Source: Flavobacterium pokkalii (lineage in GTDB: Bacteria > Bacteroidota > Bacteroidia > Flavobacteriales > Flavobacteriaceae). Taken from it: 64,000 bases of DNA. The stretch spans positions 1 through 64,000 of the forward strand of contig NZ_NASZ01000004.1 of assembly GCF_014596575.1 (NCBI RefSeq), given 5' to 3'. Below, piece by piece: positions 17,475 through 26,220 of the stretch. The translations under genes and the position numbers were made by a program. Below the pieces are notes generated by a model. That model made no database searches. It was given only the letters and a program-made list of their open reading frames with translations, and was not told the DNA's origin. Numbering within the stretch: the first letter of the stretch is position 1; each line of letters starts with the position of its first letter.

Positions 17475-17891
17475 ATGGAAAATAGCGCAAAGAAAATTTT
17501 AGTTATTGAAGACGATATTTTAATGGTGAAAATTTTAGAATTCGTGCTTCGAAAAGAAGGATACGAAACAGTAATTGCAAAAGATGGTATTGAAGGTCTC
17601 GAAAAATTAAAAACCATCAATCCGTCTATGATTATTACCGATATCATACTCCCATTCAAATCCGGATTAGAAATAATAAGTTTTGCAAAAGAAAATCACG
17701 CAGATATTCCAGTTATTGTTGTATCGGCAATGGGAGAAGAAGAAGGAACCGTAATGGAAGCCTTTAACTTAGGTGCAGATGATTTTGTATCAAAACCATT
17801 TAACCCGAATGAATTAAAACTTAGAGTAAAAAGATTGTTTGCTAAGAACCAATTTTTCGAAAATTCTATCAAAAATGCCATAAGCGCATAA
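17475..17891 (+). CDS. Stand-alone response-regulator receiver domain
   Basis: The 138-residue protein is a single CheY-like receiver. The acidic pair E12/D13-D14 (IEDD), the phospho-acceptor D56 (MIITDIILP), the switch residue in VVSAMG and the lysine in VSKPFNP are all present. Only a short helix follows the domain (LRVKRLFAKNQFF), so it has no DNA-binding output and must act by protein contact. No histidine kinase gene lies nearby. It follows the exopolysaccharide genes after 162 nt and has its own upstream motif pair and terminator, so it is probably co-regulated with them. Control of polymer synthesis is inference. Confidence 0.88.
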   Translation: MENSAKKILVIEDDILMVKILEFVLRKEGYETVIAKDGIEGLEKLKTINPSMIITDIILPFKSGLEIISFAKENHADIPVIVVSAMGEEEGTVMEAFNLGADDFVSKPFNPNELKLRVKRLFAKNQFFENSIKNAISA

Positions 17892-17914
17892 ATATAATGA
17901 GCTTAAAAATAAAA

Positions 17915-17956
17915 CAAGCAGGATATCTTCTTAATTAGATCCCTGCTTTTTTTTTA
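17915..17956 (+). terminator. Terminator after the receiver-domain gene
   Basis: The stem AAGCAGG / CCTGCTT closes a longer loop and is followed by a run of T. It starts about 25 nt past the stop codon. Confidence 0.78.
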
Positions 17957-18016
17957 AGACAAAACCAATAAAAAACAGATTCCTCTTACCTATTCTCTCA
18001 TTAGCCTCAAAAAGAC

Positions 18017-18024
18017 TATCTTTG
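18017..18024 (+). promoter_or_regulatory. Probable -7 box of the helicase gene
   Basis: TATCTTTG matches TAnnTTTG exactly, 17 nt before the helicase ATG at 18042. No clear TTTG -33 box is present, and the implied 5' leader is very short. Confidence 0.5.
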
Positions 18025-18041
18025 CACAAAATTTACGTTTT

Positions 18042-19391
18042 ATGGCTACTTTCGAGCAATTCAATCTACCTAAATCATTACAAAAAGCTGTTGATGAAAT
18101 AGGACTTACTACTCCTACTCCTATTCAGGAGAAATCATTTTCGGTAATTATGTCCGGAAGAGACATGATGGGAATTGCACAAACCGGAACAGGTAAAACC
18201 TTTGCTTATCTGTTACCTTTATTAAAACAATACAAATTCAGTACTACACATACACCTAAAATTGTTATTCTGGTTCCAACCCGCGAACTGGTAGTTCAAG
18301 TTGTAGAAGAAATCGAAAAATTGACTAAACATATGTCCATCCGAACTATCGGGATTTATGGAGGTGTAAACATCAATACGCAGAAGAAAAATGTTTATGA
18401 AGGTTCTGATATTCTGGTAGGAACACCAGGAAGAACCATGGACTTAGCGCTGGACAATGTGGTGCGTTTTGAAGACATGCAAAAACTGGTCATTGACGAA
18501 TTTGACGAAATGCTGAATTTAGGTTTCCGAGTACAATTGACTTCTTTATTTGCTATGATGCCAAGAAAGCGTCAAAACATTTTATTCTCGGCAACCATGA
18601 CCGATGAAGTCGATGCAATTTTGAACGATTATTTCGATTATCCGGAAGAAGTAACACTGGCTGCTTCAGGAACACCTTTGGAAAAAATCACTCAAATCAC
18701 CTATAACGTTCCGAATTTCAATACTAAAATCAATTTATTAAAACACTTATTAGCTACGAATGAAGACATGAGTCGCGTGCTGATTTTTGTCAATAACAAA
18801 AAGATTTCCGACATGCTTCACGAACGTATCGAGGAAGATTTTGAAGGACAATTTGGATTAATCCATTCTAATAAATCACAAAATTACCGTTTGAATACGA
18901 TGGCTTCTTTTCAGGAAGGCAGTTTACGCGGATTGATTACGACGGATATCATGGCGAGAGGTTTGGATATTTCAGACATCACTCACGTTATCAATTTTGA
19001 AATGCCGGAGTTTGCCGAATTGTACATGCACCGTATTGGTCGTACCGGTCGTGCAGACAGTACAGGAACAGCCATCAGTTTTGTAACTCCTCGTGAAGAA
19101 GAAGCTAAAGTTGAGGCTGAAGTATTGATGGATATGGAATTGGAAATTGAAGCCTTCCCTGAAGAAGTTGAAATTTCAGATAAGTTAATTGGTCCTGAAA
19201 AAGACAGACAACCCATTAAGCATTTGATGAAAAAACCTAAAATTGAAGGTGGTGCTGCTTTTCATGATAAGGCCAAAAAGAACACAAAAATCAACTTGGG
19301 TGGGCCTTCTAAAACCAAGAAAAAAACTCATGGCTCTGTCAATAGAAACATGTTGAAACAACAAGCTGCTAAAAAGAAAAAGAAGAAATAG
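18042..19391 (+). CDS. DEAD-box family ATP-dependent RNA helicase (motif II DEFD)
   Basis: The 449-residue protein carries the superfamily 2 helicase core: Q motif near residues 7-29 (FNLPKSLQKAV with PTPIQ), Walker A AQTGTGKT at 46-53, PTREL, TPGR, motif III FSATMT, GLITTDIMARGLDI and HRIGRTGR. Motif II reads DEFD rather than DEAD. The C-terminal tail of about 60 residues is strongly basic and ends in a lysine run, as in RhlE- or CshA-type helicases that act in ribosome assembly or RNA decay at low temperature. It stands alone, with a terminator shared with the convergent gene. The RNA target is not predictable. Confidence 0.94.
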   Translation: MATFEQFNLPKSLQKAVDEIGLTTPTPIQEKSFSVIMSGRDMMGIAQTGTGKTFAYLLPLLKQYKFSTTHTPKIVILVPTRELVVQVVEEIEKLTKHMSIRTIGIYGGVNINTQKKNVYEGSDILVGTPGRTMDLALDNVVRFEDMQKLVIDEFDEMLNLGFRVQLTSLFAMMPRKRQNILFSATMTDEVDAILNDYFDYPEEVTLAASGTPLEKITQITYNVPNFNTKINLLKHLLATNEDMSRVLIFVNNKKISDMLHERIEEDFEGQFGLIHSNKSQNYRLNTMASFQEGSLRGLITTDIMARGLDISDITHVINFEMPEFAELYMHRIGRTGRADSTGTAISFVTPREEEAKVEAEVLMDMELEIEAFPEEVEISDKLIGPEKDRQPIKHLMKKPKIEGGAAFHDKAKKNTKINLGGPSKTKKKTHGSVNRNMLKQQAAKKKKKK

Positions 19392-19434
19392 TCTTAAGAT
19401 CTCAGAAAGCAATCTGCAGTTTGCAGAAAACAAA

Positions 19435-19488
19435 AAAAACAGATTGTAGATTAGAGGTTCTTATTCTTTAATTTACAATCTGTTTTTT
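19435..19488. terminator. Bidirectional terminator, helicase / peroxiredoxin-like gene
   Basis: The arms AAAACAGATTGTA and TACAATCTGTTTT, with A and T runs outside, form a hairpin between the two convergent genes. The loop is long (about 25 nt). Confidence 0.75.
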
Positions 19489-19495
19489 CTGTCTT

Positions 19496-20026
19496 TTAAA
19501 AAATTTCTTCCAAAGGTAAATGATCAATAACACTATTTCCGTAATGCGCAATCTGAATGATTTTATCTTTTCCTATTAAAAAATCAGCAGGAATTTGATG
19601 TAATGTACCTTCTACTTTTCCACCTGCTTTAAACCCTTTTTTGGTTGCTTCATTCAAATGTTGCATTCCTTTAACCGACATCGTCCGCAATGTTTTAAGC
19701 CAGGAAGGATTTACTTTATACAAATCATACAACTCCCGATTGGTATCGGCAATAATGGGGAAATCAAATTGGTGTCTGTTAGCAATACTTGATTTGAGAC
19801 TGTCTGCCGGAGATTCAAAAACCGCTATTAACTGAATTCCTTTTTGAGCAAATAAATCTTTATGTTTCATCATTTTTGCTATCTGAAGATTACACATAGC
19901 GCATTCGGCATAACGAAAAAAACTCAACAGTATTTTTTCACTTGGAATCTGATTCAAATCAATGGTATTTCCAAAAATATCTTTAGTAACAAATGAAGGC
20001 GCTTTTTGTCCTGAAACTAATTTCAT
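19496..20026 (-). CDS. Peroxiredoxin-like (AhpC/TSA superfamily) protein
   Basis: The 176-residue cytoplasmic protein has a thioredoxin-like fold. It starts with GQKAPSFVTKDIFGNTIDL and has Cys42 and Cys45 in YAECAMCNLQIAK. A CxxC here is typical of the peroxiredoxin-like/redoxin branch (bacterioferritin comigratory or AhpC-TSA-2 type) rather than of the 2-Cys PxxxTxxC peroxiredoxins. The C-terminus includes IPADFLIGKDKIIQIAHYG, the usual strand that flanks the active site. It likely reduces peroxides or disulfides. It is followed upstream by a Crp/Fnr-type regulator gene in the same orientation, suggesting an oxidative or redox regulation link that is not proven. Confidence 0.82.
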   Translation of the reverse strand: MKLVSGQKAPSFVTKDIFGNTIDLNQIPSEKILLSFFRYAECAMCNLQIAKMMKHKDLFAQKGIQLIAVFESPADSLKSSIANRHQFDFPIIADTNRELYDLYKVNPSWLKTLRTMSVKGMQHLNEATKKGFKAGGKVEGTLHQIPADFLIGKDKIIQIAHYGNSVIDHLPLEEIF

Positions 20027-20093
20027 AATTAATGATTTTAAAATTTACAATCACAAATTTGAAACTAACCTCATAAATCCTGCTTGATTTAAA

Positions 20094-20669
20094 TCAAGAA
20101 ATTCGTGCCCGTATTCTACTTAAAGTTTCCGGTTTCATCATTAAATAAGAAGCAATGTATTTCAACGGTATTCTGTTTAATAAATGTCCGCTCCTTTTGA
20201 GAAACACATCATATCGCTCTTTGGGTTTTAACGTTAAAAGCTCAACCTGCCTTTGTATATGTCCCGTTAAAGTTAACTCTAACATTGACTGATACCATAA
20301 AGCTATTTCAGGATTGCTTCGAATCAACGGCATCAAATCTTCTTTGGCAATAGCTACCAATTCAGTATCCACAATCGATTCAATACTTATCAAAGAAGGC
20401 TTTCCTTCTATAAAAGTTTGAAAACAGGTAATTAATGAATTTTCATAGCCAAACCCTAAATTAATTTGTTCGCCATTTTTATCCACTACAAATAATCGAA
20501 CACAACCTTTTTTGACAAAATATAAATTGGAATCTTTTTGTTGAAAGCCTAAGAGTAATTCTCTTGCTTTTAACATTTTATCTTTGTTCCAAAAACGAAG
20601 TAAAATCGCTGCTGATTCGGTTCTTAAAATTTTATTTTCAAACAAAAAATTTGATAAAGCCAAATTCAT
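20094..20669 (-). CDS. Crp/Fnr family transcriptional regulator
   Basis: The 191-residue protein has an N-terminal cyclic-nucleotide-binding-like beta-barrel (from FLFENKIL to VAIAKEDLMPLI) and a short C-terminal helix-turn-helix (IPLKYIASYLMMKPETLSRIRARI). It has none of the cysteine clusters of FNR and no clear cAMP-binding RxS motif, as is usual for the Bacteroidota members. I chose the ATG at 20669. A longer form starting at 20711 would overlap the end of the upstream lactonase gene and add residues unlike the family. The effector and targets are unknown; the peroxiredoxin-like gene 67 nt downstream in the same direction is the obvious candidate target. Confidence 0.85.
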   Translation of the reverse strand: MNLALSNFLFENKILRTESAAILLRFWNKDKMLKARELLLGFQQKDSNLYFVKKGCVRLFVVDKNGEQINLGFGYENSLITCFQTFIEGKPSLISIESIVDTELVAIAKEDLMPLIRSNPEIALWYQSMLELTLTGHIQRQVELLTLKPKERYDVFLKRSGHLLNRIPLKYIASYLMMKPETLSRIRARIS

Positions 20670-20674
20670 AACAA

Positions 20675-21784
20675 TTATTGTTTCGTAAAAATCAAACAAA
20701 CTGGCGAACACAATCCGATTCTTTTTTCGGTATCGGTTAAAGCTCCTGTTTCGATATTACGTTTAAAAACAACCACATTATTAGTGTATTGATGTCCCAC
20801 TAAAAGGAAATTTCCAGTTGGGTCAATGGCAAAATTGCGCGGTCCGTCACCCAAAGTACTGATTCGGGAAGCCAATTCTAATTTTCCATCTTTTAGAATT
20901 TTGAAACAACTAATGGTATTAGCTTCTTTTCTATTGGTTGCATATAAAAATTTCTCATCCGGCGAAATATGAATATCAGCAGCGGTAAAAGGCTGTGTAA
21001 ATCCTTCTTCAACAACCGAAGTTTCCTGAACCAATTCTAATTTTCCTTTTTTATAACCAAAAACCGAAAGTGTACCATCCAGTTCCTGTAACAAATACAT
21101 CTTTTTTCCGTTTTTGCTAAAAGCAAAATGTCTTGGCCCACTCCCCGCTTTCACACTGATGCTGTCTTTTAAAGCTAAAGGCTTTGCTGCTTTTGAATCG
21201 TATTGGTACACATATAATTTATCAGTTCCCAAATCGGTTGCCAATACAAGCTTGTGATCGGGTGAAAATTGCACCGAATGTACATGTGATTTTTCCTGAC
21301 GTTTAGGATTAATCCCTTTTCCGCTATGCGTAATTAATTGTTTTAATTCCGTCAGACTTCCATTTTTATTTTTACCAAAAACCGCCACACTTCCGCCGGT
21401 ATAATTGGCTGCTATCACGTTTTTGTCATCATTAATAATGTAACAAGGTCCCGGATTTTGAATCTTTTGCTTATTTAAAAAATCTAACTTTCCATTTTTC
21501 GAATCGTAGCTAAAAGCGCTAACGGTACTTTTAGGTCCGTCTTCATTAACCGAATACACAAAATCATTCTTTTTAGAAACCGTTACAAAACTGGGATTGA
21601 TAATATTCTCTGTTGCAGATTTAAACTGAGAAACTCCGGTTTCTACATCAAAATCATAAACATAAATTCCTTTGCTTTCGCAACTCTTGGTGTAGGTCCC
21701 AATGACTAAATTAAATTTCTTTTCCTGCGCCTGAAAAGAAATACTGCCAAGTAACAACAATCCAAGTAAAACGCTTTTTTTCAT
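20675..21784 (-). CDS. Secreted lactonase-family beta-propeller protein
   Basis: The 369-residue protein has a signal peptide (MKKSVLLGLLLLGSISFQAQ) and a seven-bladed propeller of the PF10282 lactonase family, the same fold as 6-phosphogluconolactonase Pgl. Repeats such as NPSFVTVSKKNDFVYSVNE, GPCYIINDDKNVIAANYTGGSV and GPRHFAFSKNGKKMYLLQEL are visible, one per blade. Because it is exported, a role in the pentose phosphate pathway is unlikely. I chose ATG 21784, since earlier in-frame Met codons spoil the signal peptide. It ends 5 nt before the Crp/Fnr gene begins, so the two are probably co-transcribed. Confidence 0.88.
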   Translation of the reverse strand: MKKSVLLGLLLLGSISFQAQEKKFNLVIGTYTKSCESKGIYVYDFDVETGVSQFKSATENIINPSFVTVSKKNDFVYSVNEDGPKSTVSAFSYDSKNGKLDFLNKQKIQNPGPCYIINDDKNVIAANYTGGSVAVFGKNKNGSLTELKQLITHSGKGINPKRQEKSHVHSVQFSPDHKLVLATDLGTDKLYVYQYDSKAAKPLALKDSISVKAGSGPRHFAFSKNGKKMYLLQELDGTLSVFGYKKGKLELVQETSVVEEGFTQPFTAADIHISPDEKFLYATNRKEANTISCFKILKDGKLELASRISTLGDGPRNFAIDPTGNFLLVGHQYTNNVVVFKRNIETGALTDTEKRIGLCSPVCLIFTKQ

Positions 21785-21955
21785 TTTTAGAGTTTTTAGA
21801 TAAATGCTAAAATACAGATTAATCAGCAACAAATTATAGTCCTGTAAATTTGATTCAAAAATAATCCAGGTAAATCAGGAACAAAAAATTTCAGAAGCTC
21901 AAAACAAAGTGAAGAGTTTTAACTATTTTTGGATACAAAATCAAACCAAAAAAGA

Positions 21956-23884
21956 ATGCAATTCAAACATCCTGAAATTTTATACTTTCTCTTTTTATTG
22001 CTTATACCTATTTTGGTTCATCTGTTTCAGTTTCGAAAGTTTAAAAAAGAATATTTTACCAATGTTCGTTTCTTAAAATCGATTTCTATTCAAACCCGAA
22101 AAAGTTCCCAACTCAAAAAATGGTTGTTACTCGCCTGCCGATTATTGCTTTTTTTCTGTCTGATTTTGGCTTTTGCCCAACCTTTTTTTGATGCCAAAGA
22201 CAGCCAAAACCGTTCGAATGAAACTTACATTATTCTGGACAACTCTTTTAGTATGCAGGCCAAAGGCAAAAAAGGCGAATTATTAAAAAGAGCCATTCAG
22301 GAACTGCTGGAAACAACGCCGGAAAACAAAAATTTCTCCTTACTAACTAATACCGAAAGCTATTGGAACACCGACATCAAATCGATTAGAAATACGCTTC
22401 AAAATCTAAAATACAGTGCGATTCCCTTTGAGTTAAACGCCATTTTAGCCCGAATTGATGCTCATCCTACAAATGCTAAAAAAGACATTATTGTGATTAG
22501 CGATGCTGTAGGAATGAATAAAAAACAACTCAAAAGTATTGCTAAAAACGACCTTTGTTACTTTGTAATTCCAGAATCGGAACAAAAAAATAATCTGAGC
22601 ATTGACAGTGTTTTTATTACTGAAACCACGAATGATTTTTATGATATTGAAGTCAATTTATCCCGTTTTGGCAACGAAATCAAATCGGTTCCTGTAGCGA
22701 TTTATAACCAGAAAAAGTTAATCGCAAAAACGGTTGCTAATTTAGACGGTTCAAAAAAATCATTACATTTTAATATTGCCAAACAGGCTTTTCAGGGTTA
22801 TGTTTCCATTTCCGATAACAGCCTGACTTACGACAACAACTATTATTTTAGCATTGCCAACACCAAAAAAACAAAGCTAATCAGTATTGGCGAAAATGCC
22901 AAAAGCAACTTTTTACAACGCATTTATACGCCGGATGAATTTAATTACAGTAACACCGAGTTAAGCACTTTAGACTACAACACACTCGAAAAACAAGACG
23001 CGATTGTACTCAATGAATTGGACGAAATTCCTCAAGCTTTGCAAATTACACTGAAAGATTTTGTTCAAAAAGGGGGCAATCTGATTCTTATTCCGTCTGT
23101 CAAAAGTTCCGCTACGGCGCTAACTTCTTTTATAAGCGCTTTTGGCAATTTCCAATTTAAATCCATCGAAGCCAACTCAAAATTAATCACCAAAATAAAC
23201 TTTGATCATCCCCTGTTTTCAGGTGTTTTTGAAAACAAAATCAGTAATTTTCAATATCCAATGACTAAAAGTTCGTTTGGAATTTCAAATAAGCAGTCAG
23301 CCGCTTTATTGTACGAAGATCAAAGTCCATTTTTATCGACAATCCAAAATACTTCCGGAACCGTTTCTGTTTTTTCGGCAGCTTTAAATACCGAAAATTC
23401 TAATTTTCAACAATCACCTTTAATTGTTCCTGTTTTTTATAAAATGGCACTTTTTAACCAAAATAATGGCGTAAACGCGCTAACAATTGGCAATTCTAAT
23501 CCGTTTATTGTCGATGCTTCTCTTTCCAAAGACGGTATTTTGGAAATCAAAAATGAGCAGGAACAATTTATCCCAACCCAACAAATAATGAATACAAAAG
23601 TAAAACTCACTTTTAACGACCTGCCGCAGCAAGCCGGAAATTTTGAAATTTACAATCAAAAACAATGGGTTGAAAATATCAGTTTTAATTACAACCGAAG
23701 CGAAAGCAATCTTCAGCAAACCAATACCCAATTACTATCCGATTACACAAGAGCCGATTCGGCAGAAAGTATTTTTCACCGCCTACAAAGCGACCGAATG
23801 GATAAGCAACTTTGGAAATGGTTTGTTATCTTTGCACTGCTCTTCCTGATATGCGAAATGGCGATTATAAAATTCCTGAAATAA
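21956..23884 (+). CDS. BatA-domain membrane protein
   Basis: The 642-residue protein opens with the TIGR02226 BatA-type N-terminus: a transmembrane segment at residues 8-24 (LYFLFLLLIPILVHLF), RKFKKEYFTNVRFLKSI, and a second segment (WLLLACRLLLFFCLILAFAQPFF). A von Willebrand A-like region follows (TYIILDNSFSMQAKG, in place of the metal-binding DxSxS), then a glutamine amidotransferase-like domain, and a C-terminal transmembrane segment near the end. Such proteins sit in the cytoplasmic membrane in Bacteroidota; the function is unknown. I chose ATG 21956. The dihydroorotase homologue starts 5 nt after its stop codon, so the genes are coupled. Confidence 0.85.
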   Translation: MQFKHPEILYFLFLLLIPILVHLFQFRKFKKEYFTNVRFLKSISIQTRKSSQLKKWLLLACRLLLFFCLILAFAQPFFDAKDSQNRSNETYIILDNSFSMQAKGKKGELLKRAIQELLETTPENKNFSLLTNTESYWNTDIKSIRNTLQNLKYSAIPFELNAILARIDAHPTNAKKDIIVISDAVGMNKKQLKSIAKNDLCYFVIPESEQKNNLSIDSVFITETTNDFYDIEVNLSRFGNEIKSVPVAIYNQKKLIAKTVANLDGSKKSLHFNIAKQAFQGYVSISDNSLTYDNNYYFSIANTKKTKLISIGENAKSNFLQRIYTPDEFNYSNTELSTLDYNTLEKQDAIVLNELDEIPQALQITLKDFVQKGGNLILIPSVKSSATALTSFISAFGNFQFKSIEANSKLITKINFDHPLFSGVFENKISNFQYPMTKSSFGISNKQSAALLYEDQSPFLSTIQNTSGTVSVFSAALNTENSNFQQSPLIVPVFYKMALFNQNNGVNALTIGNSNPFIVDASLSKDGILEIKNEQEQFIPTQQIMNTKVKLTFNDLPQQAGNFEIYNQKQWVENISFNYNRSESNLQQTNTQLLSDYTRADSAESIFHRLQSDRMDKQLWKWFVIFALLFLICEMAIIKFLK

Positions 23885-23889
23885 AAAAT

Positions 23890-25146
23890 ATGACAATCAT
23901 TATCCGAAACGCAAAAATTATCGATCCGCAAAGCCCTTTTCATCAGCAAACGGTAGATATTTTAATAGTAAATGGTTTAATTGAAAAAATGGGGAGTAAT
24001 TTACCCAATCCAGATCATGCCGAAGAAATAAAACTGGATAATCTACATGTTTCCCAAGGCTGGTTTGACAGCAGTGTTTCATTGGGAGAACCGGGCTTTG
24101 AAGACCGCGAAACCATCGCCAACGGATTAAACGTTGCTGCCCAAAGTGGTTTTACAGCCATTGCTTTGCAACCAAATTCTTTTCCGGTAATTGACAATCA
24201 ATCGCAAATCAATTTTGTTAAAAACAAAGCTTTCGGACAGGCAACAGAACTTTTTCCTATTGGAGCTTTGACCAAAAATTCCGAAGGAAAAGACATGGCC
24301 GAGATGTATGACATGAAACAATCCGGCGCCATTGCTTTTGGGGATTATAATAAAAGTTTTGAAAATGCCAATTTGCTTAAAATTGCCTTGCAATACACAC
24401 AGGATTTTGACAGCGTGGTAATTGCTTATGCTCAGGACGCTAACATCAAAGGAAACGGAGTGGTTAATGAAGGCGTTGTTTCTACCCGTTTAGGACTCAA
24501 AGGAATTCCAAATTTAGCCGAAGAATTGCAGGTTGCCCGTAATTTATTCTTACTTGAATACACCGGCGGGAAAATGCATATTCCTACGATTTCTACAGCA
24601 AAATCGGTAGCTTTAATCAAAGAAGCCAAAACCAAAGGTTTAAATGTAAGTTGCAGCGTGAGCGTGCATCATTTAACAATGACGGACGAAAAATTAGACA
24701 GTTTTGATACCCGTTACAAAGTAACTCCGCCATTAAGAACGGAAGCAGACCGTCAGGCTTTATTAGCCGGAGTGCTGGACAACACCATCGACATTATTAC
24801 TTCCGACCATAATCCGATAGATATTGAACACAAAAAAATGGAATTTGATTTGGCTAAAAACGGAACAATTGGTCTGGAAACTGCTTTTGGAGCACTGAAC
24901 ACGGTTTTAGCTTTAGAAAAAACTATCGAAAAATTAACAGCGGCAAAAGCTATTTTTGGTATCGAAAATCATCCGATAAAAGAAGGCGAAAAAGCCAATC
25001 TGAGTTTATTTAATCCGGAAGGAACAAGCATTTTTACCAAAGAAGCCATTTTGTCCAAATCTAAAAACTCCGCTTTTTTAGGTCAGGAATTAAAAGGAAA
25101 AGCCTACGGAATTGTAAATCAGGGAAAAATAATTTTAAGCAAATAA
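23890..25146 (+). CDS. pyrC: Dihydroorotase homologue lacking the metal-binding HxH motif
   Basis: The 418-residue protein is an amidohydrolase-superfamily member of the multifunctional dihydroorotase type (TIGR00857). Active enzymes carry DxHxHLREPG after the first strand; here the same place reads DSSVSLGEPGFEDRET (near residue 58), so both metal-ligand histidines are replaced. Later elements are partly kept: HH in SVHHLTMTD and SDHNPIDIE. This resembles the non-catalytic dihydroorotase-like subunits that support aspartate transcarbamoylase in some bacteria. A true dihydroorotase may be encoded elsewhere. The symbol follows the usual Flavobacteriia annotation. Small membrane protein and hydrolase genes follow at once. 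Confidence 0.82.
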   Translation: MTIIIRNAKIIDPQSPFHQQTVDILIVNGLIEKMGSNLPNPDHAEEIKLDNLHVSQGWFDSSVSLGEPGFEDRETIANGLNVAAQSGFTAIALQPNSFPVIDNQSQINFVKNKAFGQATELFPIGALTKNSEGKDMAEMYDMKQSGAIAFGDYNKSFENANLLKIALQYTQDFDSVVIAYAQDANIKGNGVVNEGVVSTRLGLKGIPNLAEELQVARNLFLLEYTGGKMHIPTISTAKSVALIKEAKTKGLNVSCSVSVHHLTMTDEKLDSFDTRYKVTPPLRTEADRQALLAGVLDNTIDIITSDHNPIDIEHKKMEFDLAKNGTIGLETAFGALNTVLALEKTIEKLTAAKAIFGIENHPIKEGEKANLSLFNPEGTSIFTKEAILSKSKNSAFLGQELKGKAYGIVNQGKIILSK

Positions 25147-25153
25147 AACTACA

Positions 25154-25474
25154 ATGACTTTAGATAAAGAAAGTAAAAACATAGCCATCATAAGCTATTT
25201 CACGATTATTGGAGCTGTAATTGCGCTGTTTATGAACAATGACAAAAAAGATCCTTTTGCCTCTTTCCATATTCGTCAGGCGCTGGGTATCTTTTTATCT
25301 TTTTTTTTAATTGGGTATTTTATTGGTTATTTTGACAGCTGGACTATTTCTTCTGCCTTTTATATCTTTTATTTTATTCTTTGGATTTACGGATTCCTGG
25401 GAGCTTTGCAGGGACAAATGAAAGCGATTCCTATTTTAGGCGAACAATTCCAAAAAATATTCAAAAACATTTAA
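25154..25474 (+). CDS. DUF4870/Tic20-like small membrane protein
   Basis: The 106-residue protein has three predicted membrane segments (NIAIISYFTIIGAVIALFM, ALGIFLSFFLIGYFIGYF, FYIFYFILWIYGFLGAL) and the family signature of DUF4870-type proteins, DPFASFHIRQALG. The function is unknown. It starts 7 nt after the dihydroorotase homologue and ends 8 nt before the hydrolase gene, so the three are one operon with the BatA-type gene. Confidence 0.8.
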   Translation: MTLDKESKNIAIISYFTIIGAVIALFMNNDKKDPFASFHIRQALGIFLSFFLIGYFIGYFDSWTISSAFYIFYFILWIYGFLGALQGQMKAIPILGEQFQKIFKNI

Positions 25475-25482
25475 TTCAACAA

Positions 25483-26130
25483 ATGAATTTATCCTTAGAA
25501 TACCTCATCAGAGAACCCAAAATAAAATTAGATACAAATCCGCTTCTATTATTATTACACGGTTACGGCAGCAATGAAGCCGATTTGTTTTCTTTTGCTT
25601 CCGAGTTACCGGAGGAATATTATGTAATTTCAGCCCGTGCTCCTTATGATTTACAATACGGTAGTTATGCCTGGTATGCGATTAATTTTGATGCCAATGA
25701 AAATAAATTCTCCGACCACGAACAGGCAAAATTATCCCGTGATTTGATTGCGAAGTTCATCGAAGAATTAATTGCTCATTACCCAATTGACAAAAATAAC
25801 ATTACGCTATTAGGTTTCAGCCAAGGAGCAATTTTAAGTAATGCAATTGCTTTATCATATCCGGACAAAGTACAAAAAGTAATTGCTTTAAGCGGCTATG
25901 TGAGCGAACCTATATTTGACGAAAATTATAAAAACAATGATTTCTCCAATTTAAAAATTTTCGCTGCTCATGGAACAGTAGATCAGGTAATCCCTGTAGA
26001 ATGGGCCAGAAAAACCAAGCCATTTTTAACCAACTTGGGCATTGACGTTGTATATCACGAATATCCAATTGGTCACGGAGTTTCCCCTCAGGAATTTTAT
26101 GATTTCAGAAATTGGCTTACACAAAACTAA
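25483..26130 (+). CDS. Alpha/beta hydrolase, phospholipase/carboxylesterase family
   Basis: The 215-residue cytoplasmic protein belongs to PF02230 carboxylesterases/acyl-protein thioesterases. The oxyanion region is LLLHGYGSNE, the nucleophile elbow is GFSQGA near residue 110, and the Asp and His of the triad lie in HGTVDQVIP and YPIGHGVSPQ. I chose ATG 25483; an earlier in-frame start would lie inside the preceding gene. It is the last gene of a four-gene operon and is followed by a strong terminator. The natural ester substrate is unknown. Confidence 0.88.
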   Translation: MNLSLEYLIREPKIKLDTNPLLLLLHGYGSNEADLFSFASELPEEYYVISARAPYDLQYGSYAWYAINFDANENKFSDHEQAKLSRDLIAKFIEELIAHYPIDKNNITLLGFSQGAILSNAIALSYPDKVQKVIALSGYVSEPIFDENYKNNDFSNLKIFAAHGTVDQVIPVEWARKTKPFLTNLGIDVVYHEYPIGHGVSPQEFYDFRNWLTQN

Positions 26131-26160
26131 AAATTAATTTTTTCCCAAATTAATTACACA

Positions 26161-26200
26161 AAAAATCCCGTCTTGATGAATCTCAGGACGGGATTTTTTT
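26161..26200. terminator. Bidirectional terminator, hydrolase / FKBP lipoprotein
   Basis: The arms AAAAATCCCGTC and GACGGGATTTTT, with flanking A and T runs, form a strong hairpin between the convergent genes. Confidence 0.92.
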
Positions 26201-26220
26201 TATTATCTCAAAATGAAAAT

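Noticed and set aside
17475..17891. Receiver-domain protein as the DNA-binding regulator of the ATCGAT sites
   Set aside because: The protein has only a receiver domain and a short helix; no DNA-binding domain follows.
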